DNA from: Candidatus Kaiserbacteria bacterium
GTDB lineage: Bacteria > Patescibacteriota > Minisyncoccia > Phycocordibacterales > UBA2100
Length of the DNA: 9,996 bases
Direction of reading: 5' to 3'
Assembly: GCA_026996985.1 (NCBI GenBank)
Contig: JALWJR010000077.1
Coordinates: forward strand, 1 to 9,996
Positions within the stretch are counted from its first letter, which is position 1; each line of letters begins with the position of its first letter. Below the pieces are notes generated by a model. The model worked only from the letters and a program-made list of their open reading frames with translations, ran no database searches and was not told the origin of the DNA. Positions 1 to 5,689 of this stretch are shown piece by piece. Both the position numbers and the translations under genes were made by a program.

Positions 1-45
1 TTGTCATGTTCATCATATACGACAATACTATCGATTTCAGGGAAG

Positions 46-69
46 AAGTGCCAATTTCGGCACTTTTTT
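46..69 (+). terminator. Terminator-like hairpin upstream of the atp operon
   Basis: A 7-bp stem (AAGTGCC at 46-52 pairing with GGCACTT at 59-65) with a 6-base loop runs directly into a T tract at 64-69. This is the classic form of an intrinsic terminator for rightward transcription. It would insulate the atp operon from a gene left of the window. No clear end of such a gene is visible: none of the three + frames has a stop before the hairpin. It could therefore serve a longer upstream transcript or have another role. Confidence 0.5.
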
Positions 70-117
70 CCGTTGGAACGACAGAGAGCGTTCGTTGCTA
101 TTTTGCGTTGGAAAAGA

Positions 118-147
118 CTGTCAATTGAAAATCAAAAAAGTTATGCT
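118..147 (+). promoter_or_regulatory. Putative promoter of the ATP synthase operon
   Basis: A CTGTCA box (118-123) lies 18 bases before TATGCT (142-147), each matching four of six bases of the sigma-70-type consensus. The atpB start codon at 159 is only 11 bases after the -10 box. Transcription would therefore begin at or just before the ATG, giving a leaderless or nearly leaderless mRNA, consistent with the absence of a Shine-Dalgarno sequence there. This is assigned by eye. Confidence 0.4.
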
Positions 148-158
148 AAAGTGTCGTC

Positions 159-941
159 ATGTTTGATATAGCATTTGCAGCTGAAAACGCTCACGAGGGG
201 ATCCATGTCCCTTCCTTGGTGGCTGAAAGACTGTTTTATATTTTCGGTATCCCTGTGACAAACACCATGGTTATGAGTTTAACCATAGCCTTTTTGCTTC
301 TGTCTATAGCTTTTTTTGTAGGGCGAAACCCGAAAATAATACCCGGCAGGGTTCAGTTATTTTTTGAAACAATTTTCCAGTTTGTTCTTGATTTTATGGC
401 CGAAATTCTGGAGAGCAAAAAAGCGGCAAGGCGGTATTTTCCGCTTGTTATGACAATTTTTCTGTTTGTATTTTTGGCAAATGCTCTTGAGTTTTTCCCG
501 GGCGTGGGCTCGTTGGGTTTTTGGAAATATGAAGGTGAGCACACCATTTTTGCTCCGCTTTTGCGGTCAATGAATACGGATTTAAATATGACGCTTTCTC
601 TTGCCATAATCTCGTTTCTGGTAATAGAAATTTCCGGAGTTGTGGCAATCGGTTTTTGGAAATATGCCGGGAAGTTTATAAACTTCAAGTCACCTCTTTC
701 TTTTGTGGTGGGTTTGATAGAGCTTATGAGTGAAATTATCCGCTTGATTTCCTTTTCTTTTCGTTTGTTTGGAAACATTTTTGCCGGAGAGGTGTTGGTT
801 TCCGTTGTTTCGTTTTTTGTTCCTCTTATCTTGCCGGTTCCGGTTATGGCATTTGAAATTTTTATAGGTTTTGTTCAGGCGGTTATTTTTGCACTTTTGA
901 CTTTGTTGTTTATAAAATTGGCGATACAAGAGCCTCACTAA
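159..941 (+). CDS. atpB: F1Fo ATP synthase subunit a
   Basis: Membrane subunit a of the Fo motor, which forms the two ion half-channels against the rotating c-ring. The protein has 260 residues and several hydrophobic segments. The diagnostic motif SFRLFGNIFAGE near residues 199-211 carries the essential stator arginine (R202, equivalent to E. coli R210). The late helix has FVQAVIFALLT (238-248), whose Q240 corresponds to E. coli Q252. It is the first gene of the operon and is followed by atpE in the normal order. There is no Shine-Dalgarno sequence before the ATG, and a -10-like box ends 11 bases upstream, suggesting leaderless translation. No atpI or atpZ gene is visible upstream. Length is within the normal range for the family. 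Confidence 0.96.
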   Translation: MFDIAFAAENAHEGIHVPSLVAERLFYIFGIPVTNTMVMSLTIAFLLLSIAFFVGRNPKIIPGRVQLFFETIFQFVLDFMAEILESKKAARRYFPLVMTIFLFVFLANALEFFPGVGSLGFWKYEGEHTIFAPLLRSMNTDLNMTLSLAIISFLVIEISGVVAIGFWKYAGKFINFKSPLSFVVGLIELMSEIIRLISFSFRLFGNIFAGEVLVSVVSFFVPLILPVPVMAFEIFIGFVQAVIFALLTLLFIKLAIQEPH

Positions 942-944
942 AAG

Positions 945-960
945 CGCAAACTATTTTGCG
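945..960 (+). other. Small hairpin between atpB and atpE
   Basis: CGCAAA (945-950) pairs with TTTGCG (955-960) around a CTAT loop, just after the atpB stop. No T tract follows, so it is not a convincing terminator. It might partially attenuate transcription or mark an mRNA processing point before the separately promoted atpE, or it may be chance. Confidence 0.25.
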
Positions 961-981
961 ATCATATTGACAATTTTAAAC

Positions 982-1009
982 TTGCTTAAAATCGGTTATT
1001 CCGTATAAT
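982..1009 (+). promoter_or_regulatory. Putative internal promoter before atpE
   Basis: A perfect TATAAT (1004-1009) lies 16 bases after TTGCTT (982-987), which keeps only the TTG of the -35 consensus. It sits in the 105-base gap between atpB and the likely atpE start, the longest gap among the first five atp genes. An in-frame ATG at 1008 overlaps the box, so a transcript from this promoter could not use that ATG. This supports the later start at 1047. Confidence 0.45.
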
Positions 1010-1046
1010 GCGAGGGTATTATAAGTTAACAAGTAACAAAAAGACT

Positions 1047-1274
1047 ATGGAAACAGAAGCAGCACAACTTATAGCAATGGCTCTAGCTGCCGGATTGGGT
1101 GTTATAGGACCCGGTATAGGTATCGGACTTATAGGTAAAGGCGCTATGGAGTCAATCGGTAGAAACCCCGAGGCTTCAGGTAAAATTGTTGCGAACATGA
1201 TTATCGCAATCGCTTTTGCCGAAGCTTTGGGTATTTTGGCTCTCGTTGTAGCATTCATTATTAAGACAATGTAA
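1047..1274 (+). CDS. atpE: F1Fo ATP synthase subunit c (c-ring proteolipid)
   Basis: Rotor-ring subunit that carries ions across the membrane. From the ATG at 1047 the protein has 75 residues, a typical length. It is two hydrophobic helices joined by a polar loop with RNPE (39-42). The ion-carrying carboxylate is E59 in AFAEALG on helix 2. Helix 1 reads GPGIGIG (21-27), with Ile26 where sodium-binding c subunits have Gln, and Ala60 follows the Glu where they have Ser. This predicts proton rather than sodium coupling. An in-frame ATG at 1008 would add 13 polar residues (starting MRGYYK) not expected in this family, and it overlaps a TATAAT box, so I prefer 1047. There is no Shine-Dalgarno sequence. 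Confidence 0.95.
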   Translation: METEAAQLIAMALAAGLGVIGPGIGIGLIGKGAMESIGRNPEASGKIVANMIIAIAFAEALGILALVVAFIIKTM

Positions 1275-1275
1275 T

Positions 1276-1722
1276 ATGTCGGAAATTCTTTCAGCATTTG
1301 GAGTTCAGTGGGAAATTCTTTTGTTTCAAGCCGCAAACTTCGGGCTTTTGTTGGTTGGTTTGTGGTATTTCCTCTACAGACCCATCATCAAAATAATTGA
1401 TGAAAGACAAAAACTGATAGAGCAAGGTGTTAAAGATGCGCAGAAAGCTGCAGAAGAAAAGCAAGAAATAGAAGAAAAAAAAGAAGAGATTCTCTCAGAT
1501 GCTCGCAAGGAAGGGCAGCAGATAGTATCTCAAGCCAAAGAACATGCAAAAGAGAGTGAGGCTGAAATTTTAAAAGATGCACAACATAAGGCCGAGGGCA
1601 TAATCCAAGATGCGCAAAAAATCGCAGAGGCTCAAAAGAGAGAAATACTGGCGCAGTCAAAAGAAGAGATTGCAAAAGCGGCCATTTTGGCGGCCGAGAG
1701 GATTTTAAGAAATAAAGCTTAA
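1276..1722 (+). CDS. atpF: F1Fo ATP synthase subunit b
   Basis: Peripheral stalk subunit linking the membrane Fo to F1. The 148-residue protein has one N-terminal membrane helix (about residues 14-34). A conserved-type RPI junction follows, then a long charged, Ala/Glu/Lys-rich coiled coil covering most of the rest. The C-terminal AAILAAERILR resembles the family end that docks with delta. It begins one base after the atpE stop and ends two bases before atpH, so it is probably translationally coupled to both. There is no Shine-Dalgarno sequence. Only one b gene is present, so the stalk is expected to be a homodimer. Length is near the lower end of the family's normal range (about 155-165). 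Confidence 0.93.
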   Translation: MSEILSAFGVQWEILLFQAANFGLLLVGLWYFLYRPIIKIIDERQKLIEQGVKDAQKAAEEKQEIEEKKEEILSDARKEGQQIVSQAKEHAKESEAEILKDAQHKAEGIIQDAQKIAEAQKREILAQSKEEIAKAAILAAERILRNKA

Positions 1723-1724
1723 TT

Positions 1725-2093
1725 ATGAAAGCCAGGGTTTGGGCAAAAGCGTTTATTCAAGTGATCGAGGCCGGAAAATCCCCCAAAGAGACGCTTGAAA
1801 ACATGAAAAACGCCCTAAAAAGACAGGGAAAACTTAAAATGCTTCCAAAAATCTTGTTGGAGATAAAAAAACAGCTCCAAAAACAAGAAAGGAGGCTACC
1901 CAAACTCACTGTGGCAAATGAAAAAGCGTTGAACGAAGCAAAAGCGTTAATTGAAAATCCTGAAAATGTGAAAGTTATAACCGATGACACTTTGATTGGC
2001 GGTTATATTTTTGAAAAAAACGGACACATGATTGATAAAAGCTTTAAAAGAGCACTACTTGACCTGTACAGACGCATTGTTAAAAGCGGTTAG
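1725..2093 (+). CDS. atpH: F1Fo ATP synthase subunit delta, short form
   Basis: Stator subunit that joins the b stalk to the top of the alpha3beta3 head. The C-terminal part is clear: DDTLIGGYIF then MIDKSFKRAL (about residues 86-109) matches the family signature of an IGG turn followed by a D-x-S helix. At 122 residues it is well short of the usual 175-180. The missing length lies in the N-terminal helical bundle that normally binds the alpha N-termini. Position between atpF and atpA supports the assignment. The start at 1725 follows the atpF stop by two bases, and no in-frame upstream extension is possible without overlapping atpF. The shortening appears genuine rather than a frameshift, because the gene is compact and intact. 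Confidence 0.88.
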   Translation: MKARVWAKAFIQVIEAGKSPKETLENMKNALKRQGKLKMLPKILLEIKKQLQKQERRLPKLTVANEKALNEAKALIENPENVKVITDDTLIGGYIFEKNGHMIDKSFKRALLDLYRRIVKSG

Positions 2094-2109
2094 AAGTTAA
2101 CAAAGTAAT

Positions 2110-3663
2110 ATGGAGAGCAACATAATAGAGAAGATTAAAAAAGAAATTGAAAATTTTGACACGATCTCTTTTGAGGCAGACTCCGGAGAGGTTGTCTCTG
2201 TTGGAGACGGAGTGGCTGAAATAGAAGGGCTTGTAAACGCCAAAATGAGCGAGATGGTCCTTTTTGAAACATCTGATAAAAAACCTCTTAAAGAAGCTAT
2301 GCAACAGCAAGATGCTCTCTATGGACTTGTGTTAAACCTTGAAGAAGATTCCGTAAAGGTTGTTATTTTGGGTGATTCTTCAAGAGTTTTTGAAGGAATG
2401 CGCGCAGTCTCTACAGGCAAAGTGCTTTCAGTCGGTGTCTCAGATGAGATAATAGGAAGGGTTGTCTCAACCATGGCAGAACCACTTGACGGAAAAGGTG
2501 AGATAAAGGTGGACAAATACATGCCTCTGGAACGTGACGCCTACGGCGTGATAGATAGAAAATCCGTTGACACTCCTTTGCATACCGGAATAAAAGCCAT
2601 TGATTCCATGATTCCAATCGGTCGCGGTCAACGTGAGCTTATAATCGGAGACAGGTTTACCGGTAAAACAACAGTTGCGATAGATACCATAATCAACCAA
2701 AAATATGAACCGGAAAGCGAGCGCCCAATTTGTATATATGTCGCAATAGGACAAAAAGAAGCAAAAACGGCACGTATTGTGGCGGAGCTTCAAGAAGCGG
2801 GAGTGATGGAGTATACAATTGTTGTTGACGCGCCGGCGTCATCTCCGGCTGCGATGCAGTTTTTGGCCCCTTACTCTGGGGTTGCAATAGCTGAATACTT
2901 CCTAGAGAAAGGAAAAGATGTTTTGATAATTTATGATGATCTTTCAAAACAGGCGGTTGCTTACAGGCAAGTTTCCCTTTTGCTGAGAAGACCGCCGGGA
3001 CGGGAGGCCTACCCGGGAGACATTTTCTACTTGCACTCACGCTTGCTTGAAAGAGCTGTAAAACTTTCAGATAAGTTGGGGGGCGGTTCAATAACCGCGT
3101 TGCCGATAATTGAAACTCAAGAGGGTGATGTTTCCGCATACATTCCAACAAACGTCATCTCAATCACAGACGGACAAATAGCGCTTGACTCTTCTTTGTT
3201 TAACAAAGGAATAAAACCGGCGATTGATGTTGGAAACTCGGTCTCACGTGTGGGTTCCGCAGCTCAGACAAAAGCAATGAAAAAGGTGGCCGGAGGTTTG
3301 CGCGTTGAGTTGGCGCAATTCAGAGAATTGGAGGCGTTTATGCAGTTTGCGCAAGATTTGGACGAGGCGACCAAAAAAAGAATTGATAAAGGACAAAGAA
3401 TGGTTGCGCTTTTGAAACAGCCAAAAGGAAAACCTCTTCCCTTTGAAAAACAGGTTGTATCAATTTATGCCGGAATGGCGGATTTGTTTGCTGAAGTTGA
3501 TGTTGAAAAAGTTCCCGAAGTTGAAAACAATTGGCTTGAGTATGTTGAAACCCAACACTCGGATATTTACAAAGAAATATCCGAAACCCGCGATCTCACA
3601 GATGAGGTAAAAGAAAAACTCAATAAAGCGATTGAAGAGTTTAAAAAAGCAAACTTAAATTAA
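2110..3663 (+). CDS. atpA: F1Fo ATP synthase subunit alpha
   Basis: Non-catalytic nucleotide-binding subunit of F1; three copies alternate with beta. Its 517 residues are slightly longer than usual. The P-loop GDRFTGKT (180-187) has Phe183 where nearly all alpha subunits have Gln. Walker B-like VLIIYDD lies at 271-277, the conserved RRPPGREAYPGD at 293-304, and the arginine finger that reaches the neighbouring beta site is R380 in SVSRVGSAAQ. The N-terminal beta-barrel carries about ten extra residues around 50-70 compared with the usual spacing before ALNLEED-type sequence. There is no Shine-Dalgarno sequence. The next gene, unusually, is a MazF/PemK-like ORF starting three bases after the stop, where atpG would be expected. 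Confidence 0.97.
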   Translation: MESNIIEKIKKEIENFDTISFEADSGEVVSVGDGVAEIEGLVNAKMSEMVLFETSDKKPLKEAMQQQDALYGLVLNLEEDSVKVVILGDSSRVFEGMRAVSTGKVLSVGVSDEIIGRVVSTMAEPLDGKGEIKVDKYMPLERDAYGVIDRKSVDTPLHTGIKAIDSMIPIGRGQRELIIGDRFTGKTTVAIDTIINQKYEPESERPICIYVAIGQKEAKTARIVAELQEAGVMEYTIVVDAPASSPAAMQFLAPYSGVAIAEYFLEKGKDVLIIYDDLSKQAVAYRQVSLLLRRPPGREAYPGDIFYLHSRLLERAVKLSDKLGGGSITALPIIETQEGDVSAYIPTNVISITDGQIALDSSLFNKGIKPAIDVGNSVSRVGSAAQTKAMKKVAGGLRVELAQFRELEAFMQFAQDLDEATKKRIDKGQRMVALLKQPKGKPLPFEKQVVSIYAGMADLFAEVDVEKVPEVENNWLEYVETQHSDIYKEISETRDLTDEVKEKLNKAIEEFKKANLN

Positions 3664-3665
3664 GT

Positions 3666-4094
3666 ATGCAAAAGGAGTTTGACAGGTGGAACACATTAAA
3701 GAAACGAATAAATGATAATTCATCACACATCTTTTTTAAGGAGCGTGAAGTTTGGTTTATTAATATGGGGGCAAATGTACGCTTTGAACAAGATGGGAAA
3801 GGGGATAAATTTTTAAGACCTGTTTTGGTTATAAAAAAATTCAATAAAGAAATGTTTTGGGGACTGCCTTGCACCGGCTCTAAAAAACAAGGTAAATACT
3901 ATAAATACATAGGCAACATTAACAATAAAGAGAATTCCGTTATTTTATCTCAGTTGAGGATTTTATCTTCGGCCCGTCTAGTGTACAAAATTGGTTCTGT
4001 ATCAGAAAATGTTTTTCTATCTGTTTTGGATCAAGTAAAAGATTTAATATCTGAAACACAAGATGGTGTCAAGGTAAGTATGCGAAAAAATTAA
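3666..4094 (+). CDS. MazF/PemK-like toxin-family protein, copy 1
   Basis: A 142-residue protein of the MazF/PemK endoribonuclease fold, inserted between atpA and atpG. Visible family features are REVWFINMG (27-35), the EQDGKG loop (41-46), RP (51-52, probable active-site Arg), a VLVIKKFNK strand, and LPCT with Thr70 in the position of the catalytic Ser/Thr. SVILSQLRIL (91-100) matches the later family strand. About 25 residues precede the core, with a Trp and LKK that also occur in copy 2. There is no MazE-like antitoxin gene nearby. It starts three bases after the atpA stop, so it is probably co-transcribed with the operon. A GC-rich palindrome begins immediately after its stop. Family assignment is by motif; RNase activity is inferred. 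Confidence 0.8.
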   Translation: MQKEFDRWNTLKKRINDNSSHIFFKEREVWFINMGANVRFEQDGKGDKFLRPVLVIKKFNKEMFWGLPCTGSKKQGKYYKYIGNINNKENSVILSQLRILSSARLVYKIGSVSENVFLSVLDQVKDLISETQDGVKVSMRKN

Positions 4095-4095
4095 C

Positions 4096-4131
4096 CCCCC
4101 GCCAAGATGGCGGGGGTCGTCCCTAACGGGA
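4096..4131 (+). other. GC-rich palindrome plus small hairpin after copy 1
   Basis: CCCCCGCC (4096-4103) pairs perfectly with GGCGGGGG (4109-4116), and the loop edge can add an A-T pair. A second stem, TCCC (4120-4123) with GGGA (4128-4131), follows three bases later. No T tract follows, so this is not a standard intrinsic terminator. It begins one base after the toxin-like stop and lies upstream of atpG. A structure of the same plan follows copy 2, so it probably belongs to the gene module. Possible roles are mRNA stabilisation or processing, partial attenuation, or a mobility end. Confidence 0.7.
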
Positions 4132-4135
4132 ATTT

Positions 4136-4173
4136 GTAAAAGTATTATATCAGTGATAAAGTAAAAAATCAAC
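4136..4173 (+). promoter_or_regulatory. AT-rich module end and possible -10 box before atpG
   Basis: The segment GTAAAAG at 4136, ATTATA at 4144-4149, AGTG at 4152-4155 and AAAAATCAA at 4164-4172 matches, in the same order and nearly the same spacing, a segment at 5595-5632 after copy 2. TATTAT at 4143-4148 could serve as a -10 box for atpG, but no -35 box is visible. The atpG ATG follows at once, without a Shine-Dalgarno sequence. Confidence 0.4.
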
Positions 4174-5106
4174 ATGGCAAATTTAAAACAGCTGAAAACC
4201 AAAAGGCAATCAATAAACAAAACGCGCAAAGTAACGCGCGCGATGGAGGCTGTCTCTGCGGTTAAAATGCGCAAGAGCCAACAAAAAGCGCTTTCGGCAA
4301 GAGGTTATGCTTATGCCGCTTTGGGAATAATGAAGCATGTTGCGGAAGCGGGAGTATTTTACGACTCGGAACTTGCAAAAGAAAAAGACAGCAAAAAAGT
4401 TGGTGTAATTGTAATAACAAGTGATAAAGGACTTGCCGGTTCTTTAAACAGCGCTCTTATAAAAACCGTTCAAGATTTTCTCAGTAAGGAAAGCGTAAAC
4501 CCCAAAGATGTTGTGGCAATATCTCTCGGGGCAAGAGGTAAAGAGTTTTTAAAGCGTATTGGGGCCGAAATTGTCTACTACAAAGAAAATAAGAAAGATG
4601 ATGTTTCAGAAAAAGACATGAGAGAGATAACAGATTTGGCTGTTGAGCTACAATCAAGAGGGGAAACCGGCAGATGGTATATTTTCTATACAAACTTTAA
4701 ATCAACTTTTGAACAAATTTCGCAGATGATACAACTCTTCCCTTTAAATCCGCAAGAAATTGAAAAAGTTATAATCTCCATAGCTCCGGAGAAGGGGAAA
4801 TTCAGCGAAACAAAAGAGGAAATTGAAAAATACGTTGCCGTCTCAGACTACATAGTGGAAGCGCAAACGGAAAAAAACATAGTTGACCATCTATCGCCAA
4901 TGCTTGCGACGGTGGTTGTCTATCATTCTCTTTTGGAGAGTAAGGCGTCAGAGCACTCGGCGCGCATGGTTGCAATGAAAAATGCTACCGACAAGGCGGG
5001 AGAGCTTTCTCATATTTTGCAGTTGCAATTTAACAAAGCGCGACAAGCCGCCATCACTCGCGAAGTATCGGAGATTACAAGCGGTATAGAGGCGATGAAG
5101 GAGTAA
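4174..5106 (+). CDS. atpG: F1Fo ATP synthase subunit gamma
   Basis: Central rotor shaft of F1. The 310-residue protein has the family's conserved ends. The N-terminal helix is KQLKTKRQSINKTRKVTRAM (5-24), then SAVKMRKSQ. The C-terminal helix has SEHSARMVAMKNATDKAGEL followed by FNKARQAAITREVSEI. The usual length is about 285-295, so the middle Rossmann-like region (about 130-230) carries a modest insertion. It is separated from atpA and atpD by two MazF/PemK-like genes and their hairpins, whereas the three genes normally adjoin. Only one gamma is needed per three alpha and three beta, so separate expression control could make sense. There is no Shine-Dalgarno sequence. Confidence 0.95.
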   Translation: MANLKQLKTKRQSINKTRKVTRAMEAVSAVKMRKSQQKALSARGYAYAALGIMKHVAEAGVFYDSELAKEKDSKKVGVIVITSDKGLAGSLNSALIKTVQDFLSKESVNPKDVVAISLGARGKEFLKRIGAEIVYYKENKKDDVSEKDMREITDLAVELQSRGETGRWYIFYTNFKSTFEQISQMIQLFPLNPQEIEKVIISIAPEKGKFSETKEEIEKYVAVSDYIVEAQTEKNIVDHLSPMLATVVVYHSLLESKASEHSARMVAMKNATDKAGELSHILQLQFNKARQAAITREVSEITSGIEAMKE

Positions 5107-5127
5107 ACAAACGGACAAACATTAGGC

Positions 5128-5544
5128 ATGAAAAAATTACTTGAAAAATGGTGTAAACTGAAATCTTTGTTAATTTTCAAACAAAAAGCGGAAATTTATT
5201 TTTATGAAAGGGAAGTATGGTGGGCTCGGATAGGAATTAATATTGGTGTTGAAAATAACGGAAAGGGACCGGAATTTACCAGACCGGTAATCATACTGAG
5301 GAAATTCAACAAAAAATCAGCACATATCATACCTTTAACCACAGTTTGTGATAAACACAAGCTGGCAAATGGTCATATTTTTGAAATCGGTTGCGTGCAG
5401 AGAAAACGCGCGTATGCAATTTTATCTCAATCAAAAACGATAGACAGCAAAAGATTGGTGCGCAAGTTACAAGTTCTACCGGAGAAAACATTTGAGAGTT
5501 TGGTTAGAAAATATGTAGAGTATATGTTTGGAAAGTATATTTAA
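5128..5544 (+). CDS. MazF/PemK-like toxin-family protein, copy 2
   Basis: A 138-residue relative of the gene between atpA and atpG. Shared blocks are the N-terminal Trp and LK, EREVW (27-31), G-N before an E-x-x-GKG loop (42-47), RP (52-53), KFNK (59-62), a P-x-T site (PLTT, 69-72) and ILSQ (98-101), then a shared LV-x-K. These include the Arg and Thr expected in a MazF-type RNase site. The two copies are clearly diverged, so this is an old duplication or two separate acquisitions of one family. No antitoxin gene is adjacent. AAGGAG at 5098-5103 is too far upstream to set this start; the ATG at 5128 is chosen because the N-terminus aligns with copy 1. A GC-rich palindrome follows. Confidence 0.8.
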   Translation: MKKLLEKWCKLKSLLIFKQKAEIYFYEREVWWARIGINIGVENNGKGPEFTRPVIILRKFNKKSAHIIPLTTVCDKHKLANGHIFEIGCVQRKRAYAILSQSKTIDSKRLVRKLQVLPEKTFESLVRKYVEYMFGKYI

Positions 5545-5551
5545 AAAATTT

Positions 5552-5589
5552 GCCCCCCACCGTTTATGGTGGGGGGCGAGGCCGAAGCC
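5552..5589 (+). other. GC-rich palindrome plus small hairpin after copy 2
   Basis: GCCCCCCACC (5552-5561) pairs perfectly over 10 bp with GGTGGGGGGC (5568-5577) around a GTTTAT loop. Two bases later GGC (5580-5582) pairs with GCC (5587-5589) around CGAA. The plan (strong C-run/G-run stem, then a small stem, no T tract) is that of the structure at 4096-4131, although the stems differ in sequence and length. It begins seven bases after the toxin-like stop. Confidence 0.7.
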
Positions 5590-5594
5590 CATAA

Positions 5595-5633
5595 GTAAAA
5601 AAGATTATAATAGTGTTTTTATGAAAAATCAAG
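5595..5633 (+). promoter_or_regulatory. AT-rich module end with TATAAT after copy 2
   Basis: GTAAAA (5595-5600), ATTATA (5604-5609), AGTG (5612-5615) and AAAAATCAA (5624-5632) repeat the order and spacing seen at 4136-4172 before atpG. TATAAT at 5606-5611 is a consensus -10 box without a visible -35 box. In copy 1 the segment abuts atpG; here a further 56 bases precede atpD. Confidence 0.4.
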
Positions 5634-5634
5634 C

Positions 5635-5662
5635 TTGAATAAAACAAAAAATATATTAGTAT
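5635..5662 (+). promoter_or_regulatory. Possible promoter for atpD
   Basis: TTGAAT (5635-5640) lies 16 bases before TAGTAT (5657-5662), each matching four of six consensus bases, and the atpD ATG is 27 bases after the -10. The surrounding region is very AT-rich, so chance matches are likely. The function would be to restart transcription of the beta subunit beyond the palindrome. Confidence 0.25.
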
Positions 5663-5689
5663 TAAAGCTGTTTAATTTAATTGATTAAT

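Noticed and set aside
1..60. Possible leftward promoter (TTGGCA about 18 bases before TAGTAT on the minus strand) and minus-strand ATGs near position 16
   Set aside because: Any gene would lie outside the window, so it cannot be supported.
3..128. Open frame ending at a TGA at 126-128, possible 3' end of an upstream gene
   Set aside because: It runs through the terminator-like hairpin at 46-69, is only 41 codons long here, and shows no recognisable motif; it cannot be told from chance.
1008..1046. Longer atpE start at 1008
   Set aside because: The ATG overlaps a TATAAT box and would add polar residues not expected in c subunits.
5621..5638. Five-codon ORF starting MKN before atpD
   Set aside because: Too short and without a ribosome binding site; its ATG sits in the AT-rich module tail and is probably chance.
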